DNA from: JBIOJB01 sp044450465
Lineage (GTDB): Bacteria; Chloroflexota; Dormibacteria; Dormibacterales; Dormibacteraceae
Assembly (NCBI GenBank): GCA_044450465.1
Contig: JBIOJB010000027.1
Span: 1 to 30,287 of the forward strand
Direction of reading: 5' to 3'
DNA length: 30,287 nt
Part shown: piece after piece, positions 14,712-22,683 of the stretch
Layout of the letters: the number at the start of each line of letters is the position of its first letter
Position numbering within the stretch: the stretch's first letter is position 1
The notes under the pieces: generated by a model
Database searches by the model: none
What the model saw: the letters and a program-made list of their open reading frames with translations, nothing else
Told to the model about the DNA's origin: nothing
Program-made: the position numbers and the translations under genes

Positions 14712-17162
14712 CTAGGCCTTTTCGTCGGGGTGCGGCGAAGGCCCCGGCCCATTCGAGCCCTGGAACTGGGCGGCCTGGAACTTCGCGTACGCCTCGAGCC
14801 GCCGAGCGACGAGGTCGTGAATGCTTGCCTCTGGGTAGCTCCCATCCTGGTTTCGCGCGCCTGCCGGCCGCCCGGTCAGGACCTCGATGCCTTCGTCTAC
14901 GTGATCCACCGCCCACAGGCTGAACCTCCCATCGCGCACCGCTGCCACGACCTCGTTGGACAGCATCAGATTCGCTACGTTGGCCGCTGGGATCATCACG
15001 CCCTGCTCGCCCGAAAGGCCCCGTGCTCTGCACACTCTGAAGAAGCCTTCGACCTTGTCCGTGACCCCGCCGACGGCCTGCACGTTGCCGTGCTGGTCGA
15101 CGGAACCGGTCACTGCGATGTTCTGTTTGAGCGGGACCTCCGCCAGTGCCGAGAGCAGGGCGTACAGCTCGGTCGATGAAGCCGAGTCGCCCTCCACCTC
15201 GTCATAGGACTGTTCGAATGTGAGCGTCGCGCGCATGGCAAGAGGATGCCGCTGGGCGTAGGTGCTGGCGAGGTAGCCGGACACGATCAGGAATCCCTTG
15301 TTGTGAATCGGCCCGCCGAGCTCCGTCTCTCGCTCGATGCTTTCGACCGTGCCTCGTCCCATCGCGACTGTCGCCGAGACCCGGCACGGAATGCCAAATC
15401 GGTGATCGCCGAGCTCGATGACCGACAATCCGTTGAGCTGCCCAACCCGCGAGCCTTCGGTCTCGACGCGCAGGGTGCCGTCGTCAATGAGCCCGCGCAG
15501 GCGCTCCTCGGGCAAGCTCGACCGCCGGTCCTTCTCGGACACCGCGCGTTCCACGTCCGTGGCCAGGACCAGAGTCCGAGAGTCCTGGTCCGCCCAGTAG
15601 CTCGCCTCCGTCACGAGGTCGGCGACGTCACGAAGTCGCGTCGACAGCTTGCGCTGGCTCTCCCGCCATCGCGCCGCCTCCTCGACGACGCGGCCGACAG
15701 CCCCACGATCGAAGTGATTCAACTTCTTGTCGTGAACGCACCGGCTGACGAAGGCGGCGTAATCCGCCACGCGCTCGGCGGTCCAGTCCACCTCAGGAGA
15801 GAAATCCACCTTGACCTTGAACAGCTCCCTGAAGGTCTCATCGATCTGATTCAGCATCTGGAAGAGCTGCGGGGTGCCGACCAGCACCACCTTCGTGTGC
15901 AGCGGCATCGGTGCGGGGGAGAGGCTCGCGGTGGGTAGGGCGGAGAACTGCTCGCCCAGATTCTCGATCCGCACCTGCCCGGTGCTCAACGCTCTCATCA
16001 GCGCCTCCCATGCGAAGGGGCTGCGCAGAATGTCGGCGGCCTCAAGGATCAAAAAACCTCCGTTCGCGCGGTGAAGGGCGCCGCCTTTGATCTGCCGGAA
16101 GTCGGTGACCATCGTGCCGAAGGTCGCCCTGTACTCAACCCTTCCGACGAGGTTGTAGTAGGTGGGATTCGTCTCCACGATGATGGGCGCGCCCTTGAGC
16201 CCGGTGTTGTCGACGATGACGTTCACACGGTAGTGGTTCGTTTGGTCCATCGCCATGGCCGCTTCGACCGGTGAGGCCGGCTCGGGGCCGCCTGCTTCGG
16301 GGCCCGGCCTTCGGAAGTCGGGCAGGTGATTGGGAACGTCCTCTCCAATGCGGTCGAGGTGGGCGACGACGCCTAGCTGGAGCGCGTACTTCTCGCGCAG
16401 GCCGTTCAGAAGCGGCTCGATGGCGAATCTCGCGATCTCGCGGTCGAGACCGGCCAGCTGCTCCAGACCTTCTCTTTCGAGCTGGCTCAGGCGGCGGAAG
16501 GTGATGCCGAGCTGGGCCTGCACCTCGGCGCCGCGCTTCTCCAGATCGAGCCGCTCGGCCTCCGGCAGGCTCTCGATGCCCTCGGGCGACATCGGCTTGC
16601 CGTCGCGAGCCGGGGCGGCCACTATCCCGTTCGGGGTGGCCTCGACGGCAAAGCCGCGATCGCGTGCGAAGCGACCGAGGTCTTCGAACAGCGGCTCTCG
16701 CTTCTGTGCGAGCTCGGCGGCAAGGTTGCGCCTCCGCTCGCCATAACGCTCGGTTTCGAAGGCGTGAGTGATCTGCTGGCGGGCCGAGCGGATGAAGGTT
16801 TCCATGTCGGAGGCAAGCTCGCGACCGCGCCCGGCCGGGAGCCTGATGACCAACGGTCGGTCGACCTGGTCGAAGTTGTGGACGTGGATCCAATCGTCGG
16901 GAGTCGGTCTCTGCACTGCGAGATCGCCGATGAAAGCGCGCGCCGTGCTTGTTCGCCCGGTGCCGCTCAGACCGGTGGCGAACAGGTTGTAGCCGGGCCG
17001 GTCGATCCCGACGCCGAACCGAAGGGCTTCGAGCGCACGATCCTGGCCCAGGGTCCCTGCCAGGGGTGGAACATCCGCCGTGGAAGCGAAGGGGAGCGAA
17101 AGAGGGTCCACGCGCCTTCGCAGCCGGTCGGCTTCGACCCGCCGTCCATCCACCTCACTCAC
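14712..17162 (-). CDS. Lon-family ATP-dependent serine protease (AAA_32/LonB-like)
   Basis: About 816 aa from GTG 17162, where family-like sequence starts (VSEVDGRRVEADRLRRRVDP); the frame is open to 17315, but that part overlaps the divergent promoter. The ATPase part has a P-loop-like TGLSGTGRTSTARAF with Arg where the classical motif has Lys, then a long helical insert (about 120-280) and ANGGFLILEAADIL as the Walker-B-like strand. The C-terminal Lon protease domain has a complete Ser-Lys dyad: Ser660 in EGDSASSTELYALLSAL and Lys703 in VGGVTDKVEGFF, 43 residues apart as in Lon. It degrades unfolded or regulatory proteins in the cytosol. Its end lies 18 bp from the RND gene, converging. Confidence 0.9.
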   Translation of the reverse strand: MSEVDGRRVEADRLRRRVDPLSLPFASTADVPPLAGTLGQDRALEALRFGVGIDRPGYNLFATGLSGTGRTSTARAFIGDLAVQRPTPDDWIHVHNFDQVDRPLVIRLPAGRGRELASDMETFIRSARQQITHAFETERYGERRRNLAAELAQKREPLFEDLGRFARDRGFAVEATPNGIVAAPARDGKPMSPEGIESLPEAERLDLEKRGAEVQAQLGITFRRLSQLEREGLEQLAGLDREIARFAIEPLLNGLREKYALQLGVVAHLDRIGEDVPNHLPDFRRPGPEAGGPEPASPVEAAMAMDQTNHYRVNVIVDNTGLKGAPIIVETNPTYYNLVGRVEYRATFGTMVTDFRQIKGGALHRANGGFLILEAADILRSPFAWEALMRALSTGQVRIENLGEQFSALPTASLSPAPMPLHTKVVLVGTPQLFQMLNQIDETFRELFKVKVDFSPEVDWTAERVADYAAFVSRCVHDKKLNHFDRGAVGRVVEEAARWRESQRKLSTRLRDVADLVTEASYWADQDSRTLVLATDVERAVSEKDRRSSLPEERLRGLIDDGTLRVETEGSRVGQLNGLSVIELGDHRFGIPCRVSATVAMGRGTVESIERETELGGPIHNKGFLIVSGYLASTYAQRHPLAMRATLTFEQSYDEVEGDSASSTELYALLSALAEVPLKQNIAVTGSVDQHGNVQAVGGVTDKVEGFFRVCRARGLSGEQGVMIPAANVANLMLSNEVVAAVRDGRFSLWAVDHVDEGIEVLTGRPAGARNQDGSYPEASIHDLVARRLEAYAKFQAAQFQGSNGPGPSPHPDEKA

Positions 17163-17258
17163 GGTAGGCGCAGGAGCTTGTGGATTCCCGGGCCGATGGT
17201 CCTCAGGGTCGCGAGGCGGACGGCCTATGACGCTTGCGCCAGAGGTAGATAAGAAAAC

Positions 17259-17288
17259 TTGACTTTCCACCCAGTTGGGATTAATAAT
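17259..17288 (+). promoter_or_regulatory. Strong sigma70-type promoter, leaderless, of the DUF2089 operon
   Basis: TTGACT (17259-17264), a 17-bp spacer and TAATAA(T) (17282-17288). This is the most consensus-like promoter in the window and sits in a conspicuous AT-rich patch. The predicted start at about 17293-17295 is within five bases of the ATG at 17298, and no Shine-Dalgarno fits between. Confidence 0.8.
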
Positions 17289-17297
17289 TTCAATTGC

Positions 17298-17675
17298 ATG
17301 AGCGACACATTCCAAGATTGGTCAGATCTGATCAAGCTGACCCAGGGTCGGGCTCTGACCGTGGAGAGGATTCGCCTGGCCGACGACGGGACCGCCCTGG
17401 AGGGACGGTGGGAGCTTCCTCAGCTCGCTCGTCTCAGCGCCGCGGATCAGATCTTCGTCGTCGCCTTCGTGCGCTCCCACGGATCGATCAAGGAGATGGA
17501 GCGGGTCTTCGGGGTGAGCTACCCGACGATCAAGGCCCGGCTCAACAGGCTGAGCGAGAGCCTCGATTTCATCGAGACCAACCCCGCGCCTTCGCGCGCC
17601 GAGATCCTCGAGCGGCTGAAGCTCGGTGAGATCGACGCCGAGACCGCAATTCAAGAGCTGGAGAAATTGAGATGA
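17298..17675 (+). CDS. DUF2089 family protein
   Basis: The product is 125 aa from ATG 17298, immediately behind a strong promoter. The conserved core of DUF2089 is evident: ELPQLARLSAADQIFVVAFV, then RSHGSIKEMERVFGVSYPTI, KARLNRLSESLDFI, a helix-turn-helix-like arrangement (IKEMERVFGVSYPTIKARLN) suggesting DNA binding. The usual N-terminal zinc-ribbon of longer DUF2089 proteins is missing; residues 1-40 instead form a short strand-rich region. The C-terminal ILERLKLGEIDAETAIQEL resembles the SHOCT-like helix pair in the next gene. The stop overlaps the next start (ATGA). It is likely a regulator of its own operon; this is inferred. Confidence 0.85.
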   Translation: MSDTFQDWSDLIKLTQGRALTVERIRLADDGTALEGRWELPQLARLSAADQIFVVAFVRSHGSIKEMERVFGVSYPTIKARLNRLSESLDFIETNPAPSRAEILERLKLGEIDAETAIQELEKLR

Positions 17676-18109
17676 CTGAGAACCGAAGACAGGTGCTTGA
17701 GATGCTGGCTGACCGCAAGATCACCGCCGAAGAGGCTGACCGGCTGCTCGCGGCACTGGACGCACCCGACAGCTCCTCGCCATCAAGCGCGCAGACGGTG
17801 GCGACTAAGGCGCCCGCCCCCAAGTTCCTACGCGTCATGGTTGATGCCAACGACAAGGAGGACGGGCCGGTTCACATCAACGTGCGCGTGCCGCTCATGC
17901 TGCTGCGCGCCGGCGTCAGGCTGGCGAGCCTGATTCCCGGTCCGGCGCAGGCGCGCGTCAACGAGGCTCTGCGCGAGCAGGGGGTGCCTTTCGACGTCAG
18001 TCAGATCAAGCCGGAGAACATCAACGAGATCATCGACCATCTGAGCGATTTCTCCGTCGACATCGACCAGAAGTCCGACGACGTCAAGATCAAGATCTTC
18101 GCGGAGTAG
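17672..18109 (+). CDS. SHOCT-like N-terminal domain protein
   Basis: The protein is 145 aa from ATG 17672, overlapping the DUF2089 stop by four bases. The N-terminal 30 residues (RRQVLEMLADRKITAEEADR LLAAL) are the short two-helix SHOCT-like/YvlB-type domain that commonly accompanies DUF2089. A Ser/Ala/Pro linker leads to an alpha-beta region (FLRVMVDANDKEDGPVHINV RVPLMLLRAGVRLASLIPG) and an acidic C-terminus (IDHLSDFSVDIDQKSDD). No signal peptide is present. The function is unknown; the conserved pairing suggests a protein partner of the DUF2089 regulator, possibly in envelope-stress sensing. Confidence 0.82.
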   Translation: MTENRRQVLEMLADRKITAEEADRLLAALDAPDSSSPSSAQTVATKAPAPKFLRVMVDANDKEDGPVHINVRVPLMLLRAGVRLASLIPGPAQARVNEALREQGVPFDVSQIKPENINEIIDHLSDFSVDIDQKSDDVKIKIFAE

Positions 18110-18121
18110 CGAGGCTGGACC

Positions 18122-19384
18122 GTGGAGCAAACGGAGCTAGCGGCCGCCACCCGAGCTCCACGAGGAAACCCGCTGGCGGTTTTCCGCTCCGGACCGTTTC
18201 GCAACCTGTGGATCGCGTCCGCGCTATCGCTGTTCGGCGACTTCTTCAGCTACATCGCGATGGCGTGGCTTGTCCTGCAGCTGACTGGCTCCAGCCTTGC
18301 GCTGGGCTCCGTGCTGGTGGTTCAGGCGGTGCCCCGCGGCCTGCTCATGGTGGTCGGCGGCGCGCTTGCGGACAAGCTGTCGCCGCGCCTCACCATGCTC
18401 GGATCGATGGGGCTTCGCGTCTGCCTTGTCGCTCCCCTTGCCGCGCTCGTGCTGTACGGGCACATCGAGATGTGGGAGCTGTACGTGGCATCCGCCGTGT
18501 TCGGCGTCGTGGACGCGTTCTTCATGCCCGCCCGTACGTCGATCCTCCCGAGGATCATTGACGATTACCTGTTAGAGCAGGGCAACGCCGCCCTCAACGT
18601 CACCGCTCAGGCGACGGTGATCGCCGGGCCTGCAGCGGCGGGGGTGATCGTCGCGGCATTCGGCACCGGCTGGGCCTTCGCCGGCGACGCCGCGTGCTTT
18701 GCGGTTGGTTTCATCTTTGTCCTCCTGCTTCCGCGTATCTCCAGCGGCGCGCCCGCAGGCGAGCTGGGCAAGAGCGCGGCCGGAGGCGGCCTGGGTGGAG
18801 AGATCCTGGCCGGCTTTCGCTACGCGTGGTCGGACGTCGGAATTCGCGCTGCGCTTCTCGTGATCGCAGCCGTCGATTTCGCCGCCAACGGCGCGCTGGG
18901 TGTGGGCCTGCCGACGCTGGCGCACGCGCGATTCGGCGCCGGCGCCGTGGGCCTGGGCTTGCTGCTGGGCGCCTGGGGGGTGGGGGCAACCGTGGGTGCA
19001 GTCGGCGCAGGGATCATTCGCCCACCGAGACGGTTTGGATGGCTCATGGTCGTGACCTGCGCCTGGATCGGGGTTGGGATCGGCGTGGTGGGCGTGGTGC
19101 CCACGCTCGTGCCGGCGGCGGTCACCATGGGCGTTGCCGGCATCGCCACCGGGGCGATCAACACCTACGGGGTGAGCTGGCTCCAGCGACGAACGGACCA
19201 CGCGATGCAGGGTCGGGTCATGTCCCTCGTGATGCTGGCCTCGATGGGGCTGACGCCGGTGGCGTACGCGGCCTCCGGCGCGGTGGCCCAGGCCAACGTG
19301 ACGGTCCTGTTCCTGCTCTGTGGAGCGCTCATCCTGGCCACCTCGGCGCGGGCTGCATTGAGTCGCAATATCCGGTCCCTGTAG
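18122..19384 (+). CDS. MFS transporter (MFS_3 / enterobactin-exporter-like)
   Basis: The product is 420 aa from GTG 18122, 12 bp after the previous stop, with GAGG shortly upstream. Twelve hydrophobic segments are apparent. After PLAVFRSGPFRNLWIASALS comes LFGDFFSYIAMAWLVLQLTG, the usual TM1 of this exporter branch. The loop motif between TM2 and TM3 reads GGALADKLSPRLTMLGS, and the TM4-TM5 region VVDAFFMPARTSILPRI is characteristic of MFS_3 proteins. Members export siderophores, macrolides or other small molecules using the proton gradient. Being last in the DUF2089 operon, it may be the effector of that regulatory pair. The substrate is not predictable. Confidence 0.9.
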   Translation: MEQTELAAATRAPRGNPLAVFRSGPFRNLWIASALSLFGDFFSYIAMAWLVLQLTGSSLALGSVLVVQAVPRGLLMVVGGALADKLSPRLTMLGSMGLRVCLVAPLAALVLYGHIEMWELYVASAVFGVVDAFFMPARTSILPRIIDDYLLEQGNAALNVTAQATVIAGPAAAGVIVAAFGTGWAFAGDAACFAVGFIFVLLLPRISSGAPAGELGKSAAGGGLGGEILAGFRYAWSDVGIRAALLVIAAVDFAANGALGVGLPTLAHARFGAGAVGLGLLLGAWGVGATVGAVGAGIIRPPRRFGWLMVVTCAWIGVGIGVVGVVPTLVPAAVTMGVAGIATGAINTYGVSWLQRRTDHAMQGRVMSLVMLASMGLTPVAYAASGAVAQANVTVLFLLCGALILATSARAALSRNIRSL

Positions 19385-19523
19385 CGCATCGAAGCCGGTA
19401 ACCTGAGCCAGAAGAACCGTTCCCAGCAAATCCACAGGGTCCGTCGAGGTTCCTCACAGCTTCCGAAGGCACTCTGAGAGCACGAAAAGCGCTAACCAGG
19501 CGTTACCGGAGGCAGAAACCCTG

Positions 19524-20834
19524 ATGTCGGAAACCGAGAATCAATTCAACCCCTCGCTCGAGCCGGCGACACCGATCGTCGCGACTCCAGACGAGCCGGC
19601 GGCGCCGGACCACGCCCTGCTCCCGCCGGTACCGCCCCCGCCTGCGGGCGCCCCCGCAGCCTGGGCGCCAACGACTCCACCCGGCGCCAGCAACTCTTTG
19701 TGGTACAGGCTCGCGGCCGCCGTCGTGCTGGCCGCGGTAATCGCCGCCGCCGCCGGGGCGGGGATCGGGTTCACCGTGGCCCGGAACCTGGCCGGATCCA
19801 GGGTGGCCCAGTCGAACAGCCAGCCGGAATCCCCGCTTCAGCCGGAGAACCCGGCCACGGGCGGTTCGACCGGCAGTGGCGGCAGCCTGAACGCCGCAGC
19901 GATCGCGGCCAAGGTCGACCCGGCCATCGTGGACATCAACACCGTCGTCGGCTCGAGCCAGGCTGCCGGCACAGGCATGATCCTTACCTCGTCCGGCGAG
20001 GTGCTCACCAACGACCACGTCGTCCATCTTTCTACGAGCATCTCGGTCACGGTCCAGGGCCGCGCGCAGCCCTACACCGCGCACGTGATCGGAGTCGACC
20101 AGTCCGCGGACGTCGCCCTGCTTCAGATCGAGGGCGTTTCCGGACTGCCCACCGTCAAGCTGGCCAGCTCCTCGGCCCTGGCCGTGGGCGATGCCGTCGT
20201 CGCCATCGGCAACGCGCTCGGAGCCGGCGGAACACCGCGCGCGACCCAGGGCACCATCACCGCGCTCGACCAGAGCATCACGGCTGGAGAGGGCGGCAGC
20301 CAGTCCGAGCAGCTGACCGGAATGATCCAGAGCGACGCTGTCATCTACCCAGGCGACTCCGGTGGGCCACTGGTGAACGCGAGCGGGCAGGTGGTCGGCA
20401 TGACCACCGCGGGCCAGCCCCAGGGCTTTCGGTCCTCGGCCTCCACCGTCGGTTACGCAATTCCGGCGGACAAGGCGCTGAGCGTCGTCAACCGGCTGCG
20501 CGCAAGGGAGCAGGCTTCGGACCTCACGTATGGACAGGTCGGGTACCTCGGGGTCTCGGTTCAGAGTCTCGACTCGGCAAGCGCCGCCCAGCTCGGACTG
20601 AGCCTTTCGTCGGGAGCACTGGTCACCCAGGTTGTGTCGGGCTCTCCGGCAGATACGGCAGGGCTCCCTCGCTACGCGGTGATCACCGGATTCGGAGGCT
20701 CGAGCATCACCTCAAGTGACGGTCTGGGCACCGCGATCAGGTCGCATCAGCCTGGCGAGTCGGTTTCCATGACCTGGGTCGCCCAGGACGGGTCGCACTC
20801 GGCCGATGTCACGCTCGCTGGAGCGAACCCCTAA
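19524..20834 (+). CDS. HtrA/DegP-type membrane-anchored serine protease with PDZ domain
   Basis: The protein is 436 aa from ATG 19524, 11 nt after GGAGG. Order: a Pro/Ala-rich cytoplasmic N-terminus (1-57), one TM helix (about 60-86), a Ser/Gly/Pro linker, a trypsin-like domain (about 122-310) and a C-terminal PDZ domain (about 340-432). The catalytic triad is complete: His165 (LTNDHVV), Asp196 (DQSADVALL) and Ser279 (PGDSGGPL). The topology places the protease outside the membrane, as in Gram-positive HtrA/PepD and mycobacterial PepA-like proteins. It degrades or refolds damaged envelope proteins. It stands alone: 139 bp separate it from the MFS gene and 137 bp from rpsU. Confidence 0.92.
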   Translation: MSETENQFNPSLEPATPIVATPDEPAAPDHALLPPVPPPPAGAPAAWAPTTPPGASNSLWYRLAAAVVLAAVIAAAAGAGIGFTVARNLAGSRVAQSNSQPESPLQPENPATGGSTGSGGSLNAAAIAAKVDPAIVDINTVVGSSQAAGTGMILTSSGEVLTNDHVVHLSTSISVTVQGRAQPYTAHVIGVDQSADVALLQIEGVSGLPTVKLASSSALAVGDAVVAIGNALGAGGTPRATQGTITALDQSITAGEGGSQSEQLTGMIQSDAVIYPGDSGGPLVNASGQVVGMTTAGQPQGFRSSASTVGYAIPADKALSVVNRLRAREQASDLTYGQVGYLGVSVQSLDSASAAQLGLSLSSGALVTQVVSGSPADTAGLPRYAVITGFGGSSITSSDGLGTAIRSHQPGESVSMTWVAQDGSHSADVTLAGANP

Positions 20835-20914
20835 GAGAGCCGATCAAGGCGTTAGACCCTGCGTGGTCTGGGCGGCCGCGAGCTGCGTCACACACCCAGG
20901 CGCGCATGGCGCCG

Positions 20915-20944
20915 ATGAGAGGAAACCGTCAGGTTTCCTCTCAT
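20915..20944. repeat. Isolated palindrome of the same family as the left-end repeat junctions
   Basis: ATGAGAGGAAACC (20915-20927), loop GTCA, GGTTTCCTCTCAT (20932-20944): a perfect 13-bp stem. It lacks a T-tract on either strand, so it is a poor intrinsic terminator. Apart from one paired substitution, its arms match the GGTTCCCTCTCAT arms at positions 1, 173 and 341. It lies between htrA and rpsU. Confidence 0.8.
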
Positions 20945-20956
20945 ACTTGAATCCCG

Positions 20957-20962
20957 TATCCT
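20957..20962 (+). promoter_or_regulatory. -10-like element of rpsU
   Basis: TATCCT, 9 nt before the GTG of rpsU. There is no Shine-Dalgarno between, and a -35 is not recognisable (TTTCCT at the 17-bp position lies in the palindrome). Confidence 0.4.
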
Positions 20963-20971
20963 TGTCGGGCT

Positions 20972-21145
20972 GTGCGAATAGTCGTCAAGGATCCTGAAGA
21001 GTTCGAACAGGCCCTCCGCGAGTTCCGCCGCAAAGTGCAGGAGCAGGGCCTGGTGCGGGAGATGCGACGCCGTTCGCACTACGTGCCGCCCGCCGAGGCT
21101 CGAAAGATCAAGAGCCTCCGCGCCCGCCGCCGCCGAACGCGATAG
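20972..21145 (+). CDS. rpsU: 30S ribosomal protein bS21
   Basis: The 57-residue product reads MRIVVKDPEEFEQALREFRR, KVQEQGLVREMRRRSHYVPP, AEARKIKSLRARRRRTR. This is a complete bS21: a short acidic opening, the LRxFRRxVxxxGLxxEMRRRxxY core and a basic Arg-rich tail. bS21 sits near the anti-Shine-Dalgarno end of 16S rRNA and aids initiation. The start is GTG 20972 with no Shine-Dalgarno but a TATCCT 9 nt upstream, so leaderless translation is likely. The stop at 21143-21145 lies 14 nt before the predicted 5S rRNA 5' end. Confidence 0.95.
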   Translation: MRIVVKDPEEFEQALREFRRKVQEQGLVREMRRRSHYVPPAEARKIKSLRARRRRTR

Positions 21146-21148
21146 AGG

Positions 21149-21154
21149 TAAACT
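21149..21154 (+). promoter_or_regulatory. Candidate -10 of the 5S rRNA gene
   Basis: TAAACT lies six bases before the predicted 5S 5' end and just after the rpsU stop. It could let transcription start at the mature 5' end. The -35 would fall in the Arg-rich end of rpsU and is not consensus. Confidence 0.35.
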
Positions 21155-21159
21155 AGAAC

Positions 21160-21279
<120 letters not shown>

Positions 21280-21286
21280 TTCTTAT

Positions 21287-21323
21287 AAGTCCCGGGGCGA
21301 GAGCCTCGGGACTTAGCTTTCTT
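21287..21323 (+). terminator. Rho-independent terminator of the 5S rRNA
   Basis: AAGTCCCG (21287-21294) pairs with CGGGACTT (21307-21314), extended by three more pairs including one G-U, with a six-base loop and then AGCTTTCTT. The 3' arm overlaps the stop codon of the convergent flippase gene (21313). Confidence 0.85.
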
Positions 21324-22626
21324 GGGGGGCGGGAGCTTCGGCCACGCTCTCGGCGTTGAGGGTGGGCAGCAGCAAGTAGCACCGGACGCTGAGCAGCACC
21401 AACAACCCCACCAGCGCCAGCACCACATCGAGCACGACCTGGCCCACGCGAGCGTGGAAGAGAAATATGAGCACTCCCTCTGCCACACAGCCGGCGGCAA
21501 GGATCGGCACGAAGACGCGATCGTGCACGGCCATGAAGAACTGGACAAGCAGATTGTTCAGCGAAAGTGCGAGGCCGATCACGCCAACAGGGAAGACCAG
21601 AGGTACCGCATCCTTGAAGCTGGGCCCGAAGAGAACGCCCACAACGACGCTGGGAAACGCGGCGAAGACGACGAGCGCCGCAGATCCCAATGCGGTGAGG
21701 ATGCCCGCCGAGTAGAGGAGGATGCGTCCTGGGTGCTGTTGCTTCGCGACCGCCTCGACCACTCTCGGAAACAGGACCTGGCTGACGCTAAGGGTCAGGA
21801 AATAAAGGATCGTGCCGATCTTGTTCAACCCGCCGTAGATTCCGCCGTCGTGGCTGTTCAGGTAATGCTCGGCGAGGATGACGTCCTGGTTGTAGAGAAT
21901 CTGTACGCCGATGATCCCGGCGGCCGCCGTGAGCGAGAAACCGGCCATGACTCGAAGGCGCACGCGAGCCCCTGAGCGGCGGAAGTGATCGCGCAGCGAG
22001 TAGAGGCCAAGGACGAAGCAGACCAACAATCCCGCCAGGACGGCGGCCATCGCGCCCGATACCGCGTAGCCGGCTTCCAGCAGGGCAAACACGGCGGCGG
22101 TTCGGATGACCAGCTCGAGCGAGAGGTTCAAAGACAGAGCCGGGAATCGCTGAAGGCCCTGCAGGATGCCTCGCGGGATGGCCACCTGCCAGACCAGCGC
22201 AATCGAGATGCCTAGGATCAGGATCGGGATGGTGGAGCGCAGATGCTCAAACGATGCGACCGGCCGCGCCAATAAGGCGGTCGCCAGAACCGCAAGCAGG
22301 CAGGGGATCGCGACCAGCCGCACGGTGCGGCCAAGAAGCGAGCGAACGCCGGCCTCGCCCTTGGCCGAGAGCGTGGCGGTGTATCGCGCGAGAACCACGA
22401 TGAGGATGAGCGCCGGCGCCGTCCCCACCGCGTAGACGGCGATCAGGAACGCGACCTGACCGTATGTCTCCGGACCCAGCACCCGGCCCGCGATCGCGTG
22501 GTAGACAAAACCACCGACGCCGGCCACGAGGCCGCCTGCGAACAGAATCAGATTCTGCTGAACGAGCCGGTTCCGCCTGACCTGGGCCACGAGATGGCCG
22601 AGATCCAGGCGTCCACCGGTTACCAC
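21313..22626 (-). CDS. Polysaccharide/oligosaccharide flippase (Wzx/MATE-like, MviN superfamily)
   Basis: About 437 aa from GTG 22626 (VVTGGRLDLGHLVAQVRRNR). The frame is open to 22731 but would overlap the divergent glycosyltransferase, and a TACAAT hexamer sits 10 nt before this GTG. About twelve to fourteen TM segments. Family-typical elements are the opening NLILFAGGLVAGVGGFVYHA and GRVLGPETYGQVAFLIAVY, then ASFEH...ILILGISIALVWQVAIPRG and the mid-protein ILYNQDVILAEHYLNSHDGG. Such proteins flip lipid-linked glycans across the membrane. The divergent GT2 gene supports a glycan-assembly role. The glycan is unknown. Confidence 0.87.
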   Translation of the reverse strand: MVTGGRLDLGHLVAQVRRNRLVQQNLILFAGGLVAGVGGFVYHAIAGRVLGPETYGQVAFLIAVYAVGTAPALILIVVLARYTATLSAKGEAGVRSLLGRTVRLVAIPCLLAVLATALLARPVASFEHLRSTIPILILGISIALVWQVAIPRGILQGLQRFPALSLNLSLELVIRTAAVFALLEAGYAVSGAMAAVLAGLLVCFVLGLYSLRDHFRRSGARVRLRVMAGFSLTAAAGIIGVQILYNQDVILAEHYLNSHDGGIYGGLNKIGTILYFLTLSVSQVLFPRVVEAVAKQQHPGRILLYSAGILTALGSAALVVFAAFPSVVVGVLFGPSFKDAVPLVFPVGVIGLALSLNNLLVQFFMAVHDRVFVPILAAGCVAEGVLIFLFHARVGQVVLDVVLALVGLLVLLSVRCYLLLPTLNAESVAEAPAPQES

Positions 22627-22636
22627 GATCCCGGGA

Positions 22637-22676
22637 ATTGTAGATGACGCGTTGCGCGGGCCCCGACGGCGATAAT
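22637..22676. promoter_or_regulatory. Divergent pair of leaderless-type -10 elements
   Basis: On the minus strand, TACAAT (22642-22637) lies 10 nt before the flippase GTG. On the plus strand, GATAAT (22671-22676) lies 7 nt before the glycosyltransferase ATG. Neither gene has a Shine-Dalgarno. The 58-bp gap between start codons leaves room for two promoters but little else. Confidence 0.5.
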
Positions 22677-22683
22677 CGTCTCG

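Noticed and set aside
19385..19523. Promoter for the htrA-like gene
   Set aside because: No hexamer pair with acceptable spacing was recognised in the 139-bp gap, although a usable ribosome binding site is present.
20915..20944. Intrinsic terminator for the htrA-like gene
   Set aside because: The stem is perfect but no T-tract follows on either strand, and the same palindrome recurs in the repeats at the left end, so a repeat-family explanation fits better.
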